Of a stretch of DNA of 64,000 nucleotides, positions 53,123 to 62,371 are shown one piece after another. How positions within the stretch are numbered: the stretch's first letter is position 1; each line of letters begins with the position of its first letter. The position numbers were made by a program, and so were the translations under genes. Source of the DNA: Avibacterium paragallinarum (GTDB lineage: Bacteria > Pseudomonadota > Gammaproteobacteria > Enterobacterales > Pasteurellaceae); NCBI RefSeq assembly GCF_900450705.1, contig NZ_UGHK01000001.1, forward strand, positions 434,001-498,000. Reading direction: 5' to 3'. The notes beneath the pieces were generated by a model. The model had not been told where the DNA came from. It searched no databases and saw nothing but the letters and a program-made list of their open reading frames with translations.

Positions 53123-53499
53123 AGGGTTATCACTCGGTCAGCGGTTAATACGGCTTGGCTAAATTCCCCTAAGCCTGCGAGTACGAAGCCGTCAGCAAGA
53201 TTACTTTGTTGTTTGTCTTTGCTACTTAACGCGTCCACCACGCCACGCCGTTGCGAGGCGGCAATGCACAAATGAAGCGGAATCTGGTGCTGTTGGCTGA
53301 GGGTTTGCCACGCCTGCTGGAGATTAAATTCATCGTTGGCTGGGTAAACAAAACCATTGCCGTTGCTTACGCCATTTTGGAAGAAAAACACTTGGCTGAT
53401 TTGATGCCCCTTTTCGAGTAGGGCTTGTGCGAATTGGTAGGCTAAAAATGCCCCTTGCAAGCCATAAACGGGCTGTTTGATCGCCAATACATATCGCAT
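53119..53499 (-). CDS. tusD: tRNA 2-thiouridine synthesis protein TusD (DsrE family)
   Basis: A 126-aa sulfurtransferase subunit. The sulfur-carrying cysteine lies in [12 protein letters not shown] (Cys78). The fold core [21 protein letters not shown] is typical of TusD. The start overlaps the yheO stop. Confidence 0.92.
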   Translation of the reverse strand: MRYVLAIKQPVYGLQGAFLAYQFAQALLEKGHQISQVFFFQNGVSNGNGFVYPANDEFNLQQAWQTLSQQHQIPLHLCIAASQRRGVVDALSSKDKQQSNLADGFVLAGLGEFSQAVLTADRVITL

Positions 53500-54173
53500 T
53501 ATTTTGCCTCGTCCTGCTTGATTTGACGGATATATAAATACACCGTATGGCGTGAAATATTGAGCCGTTCTGCCACAAGATTGATGGCGTCTTTGATGTC
53601 AAAAATGCCTTTTTCGTAAAGCGAAAGCACGATTTGGCGATTTTTATTATTGTTCGCCACAAGACGATCAGCGGTGATTTCTTCTACCGTTTGTTCAATG
53701 GTTTGGCTCACCAATTCTTCTACGGAGCTGGCAAAATTTACGTCAGAGGCTAAATGTTGTTCGGAATCGGGCATTAATGCCTGAATAAACTGCGAAACGG
53801 GTACATCAAGATTAATGTTAATGCACAGCAAACCGATAATGCGTTTTTCTCGATTGCGAATGGCGATGGTTACCGATTTCATCAGCCCCGTGCCTTTGGC
53901 TCGGGTGAAATAAGGTTTGGACACATTTTCCGTTTGCATTGTTTTGAGGGATTTTAGGGCAAAATCCGTGATGGGTGATCCCACTTTGCGGTGGGTATTA
54001 TGCCCGTTGGCAATGCAAATGGCGGAATGTTCAAAATCTTCAAGAGAATGCAGCACGATTTCGCAATGGCCGCCAATTAAGGCACTCACGCCGTCCACCA
54101 CCGCTACATAGGAATGTAAAATCGCACGATCTTCATCAGTAAAAGGGCGTCTATCCGTTAGCATTGGGTTCAT
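53499..54173 (-). CDS. yheO: YheO-type PAS-like transcriptional regulator
   Basis: A 224-aa regulator with an N-terminal PAS-like (YheO) domain at about residues 20-130 ([29 protein letters not shown]) and a C-terminal DauR-type helix-turn-helix ([22 protein letters not shown]). The ATG at 54173 is chosen over a TTG six codons earlier. First gene of the tus operon, as in E. coli. The ligand is unknown. Confidence 0.88.
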   Translation of the reverse strand: MNPMLTDRRPFTDEDRAILHSYVAVVDGVSALIGGHCEIVLHSLEDFEHSAICIANGHNTHRKVGSPITDFALKSLKTMQTENVSKPYFTRAKGTGLMKSVTIAIRNREKRIIGLLCININLDVPVSQFIQALMPDSEQHLASDVNFASSVEELVSQTIEQTVEEITADRLVANNNKNRQIVLSLYEKGIFDIKDAINLVAERLNISRHTVYLYIRQIKQDEAK

Positions 54174-54196
54174 CTCAAAAAAGTAGGACAAAAATG

Positions 54197-54228
54197 CACC
54201 GCACTTTCATTATGCTAAAAGTGCGGTG
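54197..54228 (-). terminator. Terminator of fkpA (inverted uptake signals)
   Basis: On the minus strand CACCGCACTTT pairs with AAAGTGCGGTG around a 10-nt loop and is followed by GCATTTTTG. It lies 11 bp after the fkpA stop and just upstream of yheO. Confidence 0.85.
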
Positions 54229-54238
54229 GTTTTGTGGG

Positions 54239-54943
54239 TTATTTTTTCGCTGGCGTTACGTCTAGCACTTCCACTTCAAAATAAAGGGTGGAGTTAGGCG
54301 GAATTGGACCCGCACCTTGCTCACCATAAGCTAAATTAGCGGGGATGAGCAATTCAATTTTGCCGCCTTTTTTGACTAATTGCAGCCCTTCTGTCCAGCC
54401 CTTAATCACTTGATTTAATTTAAATTCTGCTGGCTGACCGCGTTGCACTGAGCTGTCAAACACCGTGCCATCAGCCAGTTTTCCTGTGTAATGCACTTTC
54501 ACCATATCTTCAGGTTTGATCGCTTCACCTGTCCCCGCTTTTTCGATGCGGTACATTAAGCCTGAAGCGGTTTTTTTCGCACCCTCTTTTTTCATAAAGT
54601 CCGCGGTGAATTTTTCGTTTTCAGCTTGTACTTTCGCTTGACGTGCTTCATACACTTTGTCGCCAATGGCTTTTAATTTTTCTTGGATTTGTTGATCCGT
54701 TAAATCCCCTTTGCCCTCTAAAGCATCGTTCACGCCTTGTAATACGCGGGCTTTGTCGTAATTGATCACATCTTTTTGATCGTTGATTAAGGTTTCAAGG
54801 AATTGTTTCCCAGTAGCATAACCCACAGCATAAGAGGCTTCATCATTGAATTTTTTGTCCGCTGCTTGATCAGCAAAAACGGTGCTAGAAACCACCGCAC
54901 TTAATGCGAGCGTGATCAGTGAATATTTTTGAATTTTTAACAT
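54239..54943 (-). CDS. fkpA: FKBP-type periplasmic peptidyl-prolyl isomerase FkpA
   Basis: A 234-aa periplasmic chaperone and prolyl isomerase. The signal peptide is about 1-25 (ending VFA-DQ). The helical dimerisation domain (residues 28-115) includes [12 protein letters not shown]. The C-terminal FKBP domain shows [30 protein letters not shown] and [18 protein letters not shown]. The ATG at 54943 follows AAGGATTA. The longer frame adds no signal peptide and is rejected. Confidence 0.94.
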   Translation of the reverse strand: MLKIQKYSLITLALSAVVSSTVFADQAADKKFNDEASYAVGYATGKQFLETLINDQKDVINYDKARVLQGVNDALEGKGDLTDQQIQEKLKAIGDKVYEARQAKVQAENEKFTADFMKKEGAKKTASGLMYRIEKAGTGEAIKPEDMVKVHYTGKLADGTVFDSSVQRGQPAEFKLNQVIKGWTEGLQLVKKGGKIELLIPANLAYGEQGAGPIPPNSTLYFEVEVLDVTPAKK

Positions 54944-55029
54944 TTTTTGTAATCCTTTATAATGATCGAATGATTTCGATAGGTTAAATTGTATTGTGCA
55001 ATTTAACAACCTTTATTTAAGGATTATTT

Positions 55030-55245
55030 ATGCAAATTCAAGTTGAGCAAGCAAAACAAATTGCCGAATTAGAAACAAAAGTGGCATTTCAGGAACACGC
55101 CATTGAAGAATTAAACCAAGCCCTGATTGATCAACAATTCATCATTGAAAAAATGCAGTTGCGTCATCTCGCTGCCAAATTGAAAGATTTACAGCCCTCG
55201 AATATCGCAAGCCAAGCAGAAGAAACCCCGCCACCGCATTATTAA
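55030..55245 (+). CDS. slyX: SlyX protein
   Basis: A 71-aa soluble coiled-coil protein with heptads throughout ([36 protein letters not shown]) and the family C-terminal tail ending PPPHY. Function is not known. It lies divergently next to fkpA, the conserved arrangement. Confidence 0.92.
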   Translation: MQIQVEQAKQIAELETKVAFQEHAIEELNQALIDQQFIIEKMQLRHLAAKLKDLQPSNIASQAEETPPPHY

Positions 55246-55320
55246 GGCAATAAAAAAGGCTAATCACAAGGATTAGCCAAAATTTATAAGAGGTTCTAAT
55301 TTATGTTATAGTGCTAAATA

Positions 55321-56052
55321 TTATTCTGCGAAGTATTTTTCTAAATCATCGCTACCACCGATGTACTCCCCACCGATGAATACTTGTGGCACACTGGTTT
55401 TACCAGTAATTGCACGCACAGAAATAGTGCTTGCATCACGACCTAACACGATTTCTTCAAAGGTGTAACCTTTCACTTTTAACAACCCTTTCGCTTTCGC
55501 ACAGAATGGGCAGCCCGGTTTAGTGAAGATAGACACTGAAGGTTTTGCTTGCCAATCAGGTTTTAAGTATTTGATCATTGTATCTGCATCAGACACTTTG
55601 AACGGATCGCCTGGCTCATTTGGCTCGATGAACATTTTTTCCACCACGCCATTACGCACAAGCATTGAATAACGCCAAGAACGTTTACCAAAGCCAAGGT
55701 CATCTTTATCCACAAGCATACCCATACCTTCAGTAAATTCACCGTTACCATCAGGGATTACGGTGATGTTTTCTGCTTCTTGATCCGCTTTCCACGCGTT
55801 CATTACGAAAGTATCATTTACAGATAAACAGATAATATCGTCCACACCTAATGCTTTGAATTCACACGCTAATTCGTTATAACGTGGTAAGTGTGTTGAT
55901 GAACAAGTTGGGGTAAATGCACCCGGTAATGAAAATAACACGACCGTTTTGTTATCAAATAAATCTGAAGTGGTTACATCAACCCATTGATCGCCTTGAC
56001 GAATATGGAATGTCACTTGAGGAACTTTTTTTCCTTCCATTGTTGCTGTCAT
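55321..56052 (-). CDS. Peroxiredoxin-glutaredoxin fusion (hybrid Prx5)
   Basis: A 243-aa cytosolic peroxidase with its own reductant domain. The Prx5 domain (1-160) has the peroxidatic cysteine in [15 protein letters not shown] near residue 50. The glutaredoxin domain (170-243) has the redox motif CPFC and the glutathione-binding [18 protein letters not shown]. This fusion is known from H. influenzae and reduces peroxides with glutathione. It is divergent from oxyR and probably activated by it. AGGAGAAAG precedes the ATG. Confidence 0.93.
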   Translation of the reverse strand: MTATMEGKKVPQVTFHIRQGDQWVDVTTSDLFDNKTVVLFSLPGAFTPTCSSTHLPRYNELACEFKALGVDDIICLSVNDTFVMNAWKADQEAENITVIPDGNGEFTEGMGMLVDKDDLGFGKRSWRYSMLVRNGVVEKMFIEPNEPGDPFKVSDADTMIKYLKPDWQAKPSVSIFTKPGCPFCAKAKGLLKVKGYTFEEIVLGRDASTISVRAITGKTSVPQVFIGGEYIGGSDDLEKYFAE

Positions 56053-56183
56053 AATCTTTCTCCTATTATGATTAAAATAATGATTTCTTATTGACGGGGT
56101 GAATTATAGTGAAAATCGTGATATAGTTACAAACGATTAATACCTATCCTTTTAATTGATTCTTTCTATAATGAGAGGAAATA

Positions 56184-57086
56184 ATGAATATCCGAGATTT
56201 AGAATATTTAGTCGCACTGGCTGAACACAAGCATTTCCGCCGTGCCGCCGATGCCTGCCACGTTAGCCAGCCTACCTTAAGTGGACAAATTCGCAAACTG
56301 GAAGACGAACTGGGCATTATTTTATTAGAACGCACCAGCCGTAAAGTGCTGTTTACCCAATCGGGCTTATTACTCGTGGATCAAGCTCGCACCGTATTGC
56401 GTGAAGTGAAATTACTTAAAGAAATGGCAAGCAATCAAGGTAAAGAAATGACAGGACCATTGCATATCGGAATGATCCCAACTTTAGGACCTTACTTGCT
56501 ACCTTATATTATGCCACTCCTCAAACAAACCTTCCCTGATTTGGAATTATTTTTATATGAAGCACAAACACACCAACTATTGGAACAGCTCGAAAGTGGA
56601 CGCTTAGATTGTGCTATTCTTGCCACCGTGCCAGAAACCGAAGCCTTTATTGAAGTGCCATTATTTAAAGAAAAAATGTTGCTTGCAATTTCACAAGAGC
56701 ATCCTTGGGCAAAAGAGAACAGTATTCCAATGGACAAATTCAAAGGCTGCGAAATGCTAGTGCTTGATGATGGGCATTGCTTACGCGATCAAGCTCTTGG
56801 CTATTGCTTCACCGCAGGAGCAAAAGAAAATCCACATTTCCAAGCCACCAGCCTTGAAACCTTACGCAATATGGTTTCTGCCAATGCTGGAATCACTTTA
56901 ATGCCTGAGCTTGCCGTATTAAACGAAGGGAGTAGAACAGGAGTAAAATATCTTCCTTGTGTTCCCGAACCTTCTCGCACTATTGCACTAATCTACCGAC
57001 CAGGCTCACCATTAAAGCTTCGTTATGAAAGAGTTGCCAATACGATTAGTACACAAATAAAGCAAATCTTAGCCCTTGGAGAATAA
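56184..57086 (+). CDS. oxyR: Hydrogen-peroxide-sensing regulator OxyR
   Basis: A 300-aa LysR-family activator. The helix-turn-helix is [20 protein letters not shown] through [12 protein letters not shown]. The two redox cysteines are in [14 protein letters not shown] (about 199 and 208), so the disulfide switch is intact. It is divergent from the hybrid peroxiredoxin gene, its likely target, and followed closely by fabR. Confidence 0.95.
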   Translation: MNIRDLEYLVALAEHKHFRRAADACHVSQPTLSGQIRKLEDELGIILLERTSRKVLFTQSGLLLVDQARTVLREVKLLKEMASNQGKEMTGPLHIGMIPTLGPYLLPYIMPLLKQTFPDLELFLYEAQTHQLLEQLESGRLDCAILATVPETEAFIEVPLFKEKMLLAISQEHPWAKENSIPMDKFKGCEMLVLDDGHCLRDQALGYCFTAGAKENPHFQATSLETLRNMVSANAGITLMPELAVLNEGSRTGVKYLPCVPEPSRTIALIYRPGSPLKLRYERVANTISTQIKQILALGE

Positions 57087-57102
57087 ATTAAGAAGGATAA
57101 AA

Positions 57103-57717
57103 ATGGTTGGTATTCGAGCACTTCAAAAAGAAAAAACAAGACGGGCATTAATTGAAGCAGCGTTTAATCAGCTTAGTGCTGAAAAAAGTTTTTCTAATCT
57201 CAGCCTAAGAGAAGTAGCTAGAGAAGCGGGTATCGCCCCCACTTCTTTTTACCGTCACTTCCGAGATATGGATGAACTTGGCTTAGAAATGGTCGATGAA
57301 GCTGGGCTAATGCTACGTCAATTAATGCGACAAGCACGAAAACGCTTGGAAAATGGTGGCAGTGTTATTGCCATTTCCGTTAATACCTTCTTTGAATTTA
57401 TTACCCATAATCCTAACTATTTCCGACTTCTACTGCGTGAAAGTTCAGGAACATCACAAGCATTTCGTACAGCTGCTGCTCGTGAAATTAAACATTTTAT
57501 TGATGAACTCACCGAGTATATTACCCAAAAAAATGGTGATCCCTATTATCTTGCCTATGTTCAAGCTGAAGGCTTTGTTACATTGGTATTTACGGCTGGA
57601 GCAAATGCATTAGATATGCATAAACAAGAACGCTGTGAGCTACAAGAACGTGTTATTTTACAACTTAGAATGTTGGCTAAAGGTGCTACACTCTACCCTG
57701 AGCATAAAGAAGAGTAA
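57103..57717 (+). CDS. fabR: Fatty-acid regulator FabR (TetR family)
   Basis: A 204-aa TetR-type repressor of unsaturated fatty-acid genes. The N-terminal helix-turn-helix is [20 protein letters not shown] then [19 protein letters not shown]. The ligand domain contains [14 protein letters not shown]. The ATG at 57103 has AAGAAGGA upstream and gives the canonical N-terminus. The longer frame starting in oxyR is rejected. Confidence 0.92.
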   Translation: MVGIRALQKEKTRRALIEAAFNQLSAEKSFSNLSLREVAREAGIAPTSFYRHFRDMDELGLEMVDEAGLMLRQLMRQARKRLENGGSVIAISVNTFFEFITHNPNYFRLLLRESSGTSQAFRTAAAREIKHFIDELTEYITQKNGDPYYLAYVQAEGFVTLVFTAGANALDMHKQERCELQERVILQLRMLAKGATLYPEHKEE

Positions 57718-57755
57718 AATACGATATCGATTATCACTGTAAATGGATAAAATCA

Positions 57756-58739
57756 ATGCAAAATTGCCATCCTCATAGAGAACCCCATTTTTGTCGCTTT
57801 GCGTTACAACAGTTAATGCCCTTTGTGGATCAATTTCCCATCCAATATTTAACGGGTAAACAGGGTTGCCAAATTGCCTATCGGCATTTTGTGCATCAGC
57901 AAAGTGCAGTAAAAAAATTGCTAATTTTAGTCAATGGGCGTGCTGAGAATATGCTCAAATGGTCAGAATTAGCCTATGATTTTTATCAATGGGGTTATGA
58001 TGTATTGCTTTTTGATCATCGCGGGCAAGGTTATTCCCAACGTTTATTAGCGGATAAAGAGAAAGGCTATATTGATGAATTCCGTTTTTATACTGAAGAT
58101 ATGAATGCCGTGATTAAGCAGGTTACTCGCCAATGTGATTATTCGCAACAATATCTGCTCGCTCATTCTTTAGGCTCGCTGATTTCGGCGTATTATTTAG
58201 CGAACTATGATCATCATATTCAAAGAGCGGTGCTTTCTTCGCCCTTTTTTGGCTTGCCAACCAAGCATTTATTGCGTGATGAGCTGATCATTAGTTTGAT
58301 GATGCTGTTTGGACAAGGACAGCGTTATGTATTCGGCAAAGCCCCTTATAAGCCCGCCAACTTACAGCACAATGAGCTAAGTTTTTGCAAAACGCGAATG
58401 AAATGGATGAACCGTATCAATCGCTATTTTCCTGAATTAAGCCTTGGAGGTCCAACATTTCGCTGGGTGCATTTGTGTTTAACGGCGATTAAGGGGCTGG
58501 AAAAAATCCTGCCACGCATTGAAATTCCCGTGTTGGTGTTGCAAGCGGGCAAAGAAAAAATCGTAGCAAATGACCGACTTGAAAAATTAGTTAGCTGCTT
58601 ACCGCAAGGGCAACTTATCACGCTAGAAAATGCGAAACACGAAATTTTATTTGAACGAGATCCGCTTCGCACTCAAGCCTTAGAAATGATTAACGCCTTT
58701 ATTTCCCAGCCCGCCACAACAGCACGCCCAACAAGGTAA
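57756..58739 (+). CDS. pldB: Lysophospholipase L2
   Basis: A 327-aa alpha/beta-hydrolase acting on lysophospholipids at the inner membrane. It has [20 protein letters not shown] near 53, DHRGQGYS near 87, the nucleophile elbow [12 protein letters not shown] near 130 and a late catalytic His in [11 protein letters not shown]. Its 3' end overlaps the convergent crcB by 41 bp. The yigL neighbour is conserved with E. coli. Confidence 0.92.
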   Translation: MQNCHPHREPHFCRFALQQLMPFVDQFPIQYLTGKQGCQIAYRHFVHQQSAVKKLLILVNGRAENMLKWSELAYDFYQWGYDVLLFDHRGQGYSQRLLADKEKGYIDEFRFYTEDMNAVIKQVTRQCDYSQQYLLAHSLGSLISAYYLANYDHHIQRAVLSSPFFGLPTKHLLRDELIISLMMLFGQGQRYVFGKAPYKPANLQHNELSFCKTRMKWMNRINRYFPELSLGGPTFRWVHLCLTAIKGLEKILPRIEIPVLVLQAGKEKIVANDRLEKLVSCLPQGQLITLENAKHEILFERDPLRTQALEMINAFISQPATTARPTR

Positions 58740-59082
58740 AGAACAGGCTTCCGCCTAAATGCAGGGCAATCACAATAACAGCGGTTGCCCATTTTTCTGT
58801 TAAAAAATCATTCACCACTTCAGCAGAAAAGGAAGAAAAGGTGGTGAGGCTGCCTAAAAATCCAGTGATTAAAAATAATCGCCATTCGTTGGAAATAGCG
58901 GGATATTGCCAGAACACCGCGAGCAGCACGCCGATCAAAAAGCTACCAAGATAATTAGAAAACAGCGTGCCGAGTGCAAAGGAAGCAAAAAGCGGATTAA
59001 GTAGCTCGCTTAGCCCCCAGCGGGTGCAAGCCCCAAGTGCTGCTCCACCACTGATTATCAGTAAGGATTGCCAAATTGCCAT
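58699..59082 (-). CDS. crcB: Fluoride ion channel
   Basis: A 127-aa Fluc-type fluoride exporter with four membrane helices. Signature residues are [17 protein letters not shown] near 13-29, [16 protein letters not shown] near 38-53 (the pore Asn) and [15 protein letters not shown] near 73-87 (Phe-box and Na+ site). It lies 10 nt downstream of yigL in one operon. I see no fluoride riboswitch immediately upstream. Confidence 0.93.
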   Translation of the reverse strand: MAIWQSLLIISGGAALGACTRWGLSELLNPLFASFALGTLFSNYLGSFLIGVLLAVFWQYPAISNEWRLFLITGFLGSLTTFSSFSAEVVNDFLTEKWATAVIVIALHLGGSLFFTLLGVLLWRAGK

Positions 59083-59092
59083 TTCGCTTTAA

Positions 59093-59911
59093 TTAATACA
59101 GACCAAAGGTCGCACGCAAATAGCTGGCAACGGCTTCGTGGCGGTTTAAACCGATTTGTTCTAACTGCGGACAGGCTTGTTTTAAGCGAGGATCGGCGTT
59201 ACCCATAATGCAGCCTTTACCCACTTCGCTGAGCATTTCCACATCGTTCATTCCATCACCAAAAGCGATGCAGGCAGTTAAGCCATATTCACGCGGGGCG
59301 ATTACCTGTGCAAGTGCGGTGGCTTTTGACACATTTTTATTCATAATTTCTAAGCATTGTGGCGTGGAGTAGGTGAGGTAAATGGCATCGCCAAAGCGTT
59401 GTTTTAAATGCTGTTCGATAGGGGCGAGATCAGCAGCGGTGCGTCCAATAAAAAATACTTTCTCCGTGCCACGCCCGTGGTGGTGCTGGAAATCCACCAC
59501 CTTATAGCTAAAGCCAGAATCTTGATGATATTTCGCCAACTCGGGCAAATCTAAACTAATAAACCAGCCCTCATCTTGATAGCTATTGACGAAAACATTT
59601 TTTTCATCGTACGGGGTTTGCATTATCTCAAGGGCAATGTCCTCAGGCAGACTGTTGCTTAATAATAACTCACCTTGCAGGTTATGCACCCTTGCACCGT
59701 TTGAGGTAATCATCACCGCGTTATCAAGCTTCACTTTGCCAAGAATGTGAGCGACATCTTGATGACTTCGCCCAGTGGCAAGGATAATATCAATCTTTTT
59801 TTGTGCCAGTTTTTCAAGGGTTTCAATGGTGAAATCACCGATAACGTGATTTCCGTTGAGTAACGTGCCGTCTAAATCAGAAACAACGGCACGGAATGGT
59901 TGATTTTGCAT
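59093..59911 (-). CDS. yigL: Cof-type HAD phosphatase YigL
   Basis: A 272-aa HAD superfamily IIB phosphatase; E. coli YigL dephosphorylates sugar phosphates and PLP. Motif I is SDLDGTLL, motif II ITSNGARVH, motif III a Lys near residue 190-200, and motif IV FGDGMNDVEML. The start at 59911 follows GGGAG. An upstream in-frame codon at 59944 adds 11 residues before the conserved start and is rejected. Confidence 0.9.
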   Translation of the reverse strand: MQNQPFRAVVSDLDGTLLNGNHVIGDFTIETLEKLAQKKIDIILATGRSHQDVAHILGKVKLDNAVMITSNGARVHNLQGELLLSNSLPEDIALEIMQTPYDEKNVFVNSYQDEGWFISLDLPELAKYHQDSGFSYKVVDFQHHHGRGTEKVFFIGRTAADLAPIEQHLKQRFGDAIYLTYSTPQCLEIMNKNVSKATALAQVIAPREYGLTACIAFGDGMNDVEMLSEVGKGCIMGNADPRLKQACPQLEQIGLNRHEAVASYLRATFGLY

Positions 59912-60234
59912 TGTTAAACTCCCTAAATAGAATGGCGTTATCATAACAAATTTATGGGGAAACTGCTTTTATTTTCATCGAATGAAATTATTCAGCTAAT
60001 TGTAAGAGCAAGCCTATGTGCCAGCCGGCTAGCAGGAGCTTGACGATTTTTATTCTAGCAATTTGCACAAGTTTAAAAGTGCGGTAGGATTTTTTGATAT
60101 TTTTTGCACCGCACTTTTCTTTTCCCATGTTTTAAAGAAAACGATTGCGAAATTGAAAAAATCCCTTGATTTCTATGCTAAATATGGTATCAATAACACC
60201 CAGTAATTTAATTTATGTAAATTCAACACAAACA
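59912..60234. other. Intergenic region upstream of the ilv leader
   Basis: No gene is visible. It holds an uptake-signal hairpin (60075-60118). A weak sigma-70-like promoter, TTGATT (60166-60171) and TATCAA (60188-60193) with 16-bp spacing, would start transcription about 35 nt before the leader peptide. Confidence 0.5.
60075..60118 (+). terminator. Inverted uptake-signal hairpin upstream of ilv
   Basis: AAAAGTGCGGT and ACCGCACTTTT pair over 11 bp around a 22-nt T-rich loop and are followed by CTTTTCCC. It insulates the ilv operon from upstream transcription. Confidence 0.65.
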
Positions 60235-60318
60235 ATGACAAAAATTCACTCTCTTATTGGCATTATTATTAACCTCGTGGTGGTTCTCATCGCGGGGTTT
60301 TGGCTTGCTAATAACTAG
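60235..60318 (+). CDS. ilvL: ilv operon leader peptide
   Basis: A 27-codon ORF reading MTKIHSLIGIIINLVVVLIA then GFWLANN-stop. Twelve of 27 residues are Ile, Leu or Val, clustered as GIIINLVVVLI. Stalling at these codons when charged branched-chain tRNAs are scarce would favour an antiterminator, as in E. coli ilvL. It lies 32 nt before a terminator and about 100 nt before ilvG. Confidence 0.88.
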   Translation: MTKIHSLIGIIINLVVVLIAGFWLANN

Positions 60319-60349
60319 AGTAAATTTATAACTTAACTTGTCAGATTAG

Positions 60350-60385
60350 AAAGCCCCTCGCAGAGACCCTCGAGAGGCTTTTTTT
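60350..60385 (+). terminator. Attenuator terminator of the ilv operon
   Basis: AAAGCCCCTCG and CGAGAGGCTTT form an 11-bp stem with one mismatch and a 10-nt loop, followed by T7. It lies between the leader peptide and ilvG. Confidence 0.88.
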
Positions 60386-60416
60386 ATAAGTGATTAATCA
60401 ATGAAGTAGGTGAAAG

Positions 60417-62063
60417 ATGAATGGTGCAAGATTAGTAACAGAATGTTTGAAAGCCCATAATGTTGATGTGGTGTTTGGCTACCCAGGTGGGGCGATAATG
60501 CCTGTTTATGATGCCATTTATGATTCAGGGCTTGAACATATTTTATGTCGTAACGAACAAGGAGCTGCGATGGCTGCGATTGGCTATGCCAGAGCAAGCG
60601 GGAAAACGGGGGTGTGCATTGCTACCTCAGGCCCAGGTGCAACTAATTTAATCACAGGATTAGGTGATGCGTTAATGGATTCCATTCCTGTGGTGGCAAT
60701 AACGGGACAGGTGGCAACGTCATTAATTGGGACGGACGCATTCCAAGAGGCTGACGTGTTGGGATTATCGCTAGCTTGTACCAAGCATAGTTTTATCGTT
60801 CAAAGCATTGACGAACTTCCTGAAATTATCGCCAAAGCCTTTCAAATCGCACAAAGTGGTCGCCCTGGCCCCGTGTTAATTGATATTCCTAAAGACGTTC
60901 AATTTGCTGAAACGGATCTCAAACCCTTCACCATTCCTGTTGAAAAACCGACCGCACTTGATCATTCGCAAGTCGAACAAGCCCTTGAGTTATTGAAAAA
61001 TGCAAAACGCCCGATTGTCTATGTGGGCGGCGGCGTGGGAATGGCGAACGCGGTGCCTGCCTTGCGTGAATTTTTGGCTGTGAGCGAAATCCCAAGCATT
61101 TCAACGCTAAAAGGCTTGGGGGCGATTTTGCCTGATACGCCTTATTATATGGGAATGGTTGGAATGCACGGCACCAAAGCCGCCAATTTAGCGACACAAG
61201 AATCGGATTTATTATTGGTGTTCGGGGCAAGATTTGATGATCGGGTAACAGGGAAATTAGACACCTTTGCCCCAAATGCCAAAGTGATTCATTGTGATAT
61301 TGACGTGGCAGAATTAGGCAAACTACGCCGTCCTGACGTGGCATTGCGTGGTGATCTCAGCGAAATTTTCCACGCCCTCACGGTGAAGTTGGATCTTGCG
61401 GATTGGCATAAGGAAATTAATCAATTAAAACAACAATTTGATTTCCGTTATGCAGAAAATCACGGCAACCAACCAATTAATCCTTGGTGGTTAATCCACA
61501 GCGTTTCACAGCAAAAAGATAAAAACGCCATTGTTACCACGGACGTGGGGCAACATCAAATGTGGTCGGCTCAGCATATGCAACATTATGCCCCTGAAAA
61601 TTTCATCACCTCCGCAGGCTTCGGCACAATGGGCTTTGGCTTGCCTGCAGCGATTGGGGCGAAAAAAGCCCGTCCACAAGATGAAGTGATTTTGGTAACG
61701 GGCGATGGTTCATTAATGATGAATGTGCAAGAACTCGGTACGATTAAGCGGGCAAAAACACCAATCAAAATAATTTTGCTGGATAACCAACGCTTAGGAA
61801 TGGTGCGTCAGTGGCAAACCCTGTTCTTCCAAGCACGCCATAGTAATACGATTTTAGATGATAACCCTGATTTCGTTACCCTCGCCTTAGCCTTTGGCAT
61901 TCAAGGGGAACGCATTGAACGGGGCGAGGAAGTGCAAGCGGCGTTAGACCGTTTGTTCGCGAGCGAAGGGGCGTATTTATTACATATTTGTATCCCTGCA
62001 GAAGAAAACGTATGGCCACTTGTGCCACCCAATGCGTGCAATGTGGATATGTTAGAACAATAA
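60417..62063 (+). CDS. ilvG: Acetolactate synthase II large subunit
   Basis: A 548-aa ThDP- and FAD-dependent synthase making 2-acetolactate or 2-aceto-2-hydroxybutyrate in branched-chain amino-acid synthesis. The catalytic Glu is in [16 protein letters not shown] near residue 47, the FAD-region segment is [12 protein letters not shown] near 243-254, and the ThDP-Mg2+ motif is [15 protein letters not shown] with [13 protein letters not shown]. The short form lacking extra N-terminal residues and the following ilvM fit isoenzyme II. The frame is intact. Confidence 0.94.
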   Translation: MNGARLVTECLKAHNVDVVFGYPGGAIMPVYDAIYDSGLEHILCRNEQGAAMAAIGYARASGKTGVCIATSGPGATNLITGLGDALMDSIPVVAITGQVATSLIGTDAFQEADVLGLSLACTKHSFIVQSIDELPEIIAKAFQIAQSGRPGPVLIDIPKDVQFAETDLKPFTIPVEKPTALDHSQVEQALELLKNAKRPIVYVGGGVGMANAVPALREFLAVSEIPSISTLKGLGAILPDTPYYMGMVGMHGTKAANLATQESDLLLVFGARFDDRVTGKLDTFAPNAKVIHCDIDVAELGKLRRPDVALRGDLSEIFHALTVKLDLADWHKEINQLKQQFDFRYAENHGNQPINPWWLIHSVSQQKDKNAIVTTDVGQHQMWSAQHMQHYAPENFITSAGFGTMGFGLPAAIGAKKARPQDEVILVTGDGSLMMNVQELGTIKRAKTPIKIILLDNQRLGMVRQWQTLFFQARHSNTILDDNPDFVTLALAFGIQGERIERGEEVQAALDRLFASEGAYLLHICIPAEENVWPLVPPNACNVDMLEQ

Positions 62064-62085
62064 TGGAATAAAAAGTGGGGAAATT

Positions 62086-62304
62086 ATGCAACAATATCAA
62101 TTAGTTATTACAGCGAATCGCCGCCCAGAAACCTTAGAGCGTTTATTGCGTGTGGTGCGTCATCGTGGCTTTGAAGTGATTTCATTACACAGCGAAACGC
62201 AAGAAAAAACGCTCCATTTACAGCTCAAGGTGCAAAGTGAAAGAGAGGTTGAATTGCTTATTAATCAATTAGTTAAATTGCCCGACGTGCTAGATTTACA
62301 CTAA
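62086..62304 (+). CDS. ilvM: Acetolactate synthase II small subunit
   Basis: A 72-aa ACT-domain regulatory subunit ([29 protein letters not shown], then VKLPDVLDL). This length is typical of IlvM. It lies 22 nt after ilvG and 67 nt before ilvD. Confidence 0.92.
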   Translation: MQQYQLVITANRRPETLERLLRVVRHRGFEVISLHSETQEKTLHLQLKVQSEREVELLINQLVKLPDVLDLH

Positions 62305-62371
62305 GTTTATTATTGGGCGGAATGTTCGCCCGCAAACACAAATTATAATATTAATAAAGTTTGGAGAGATT

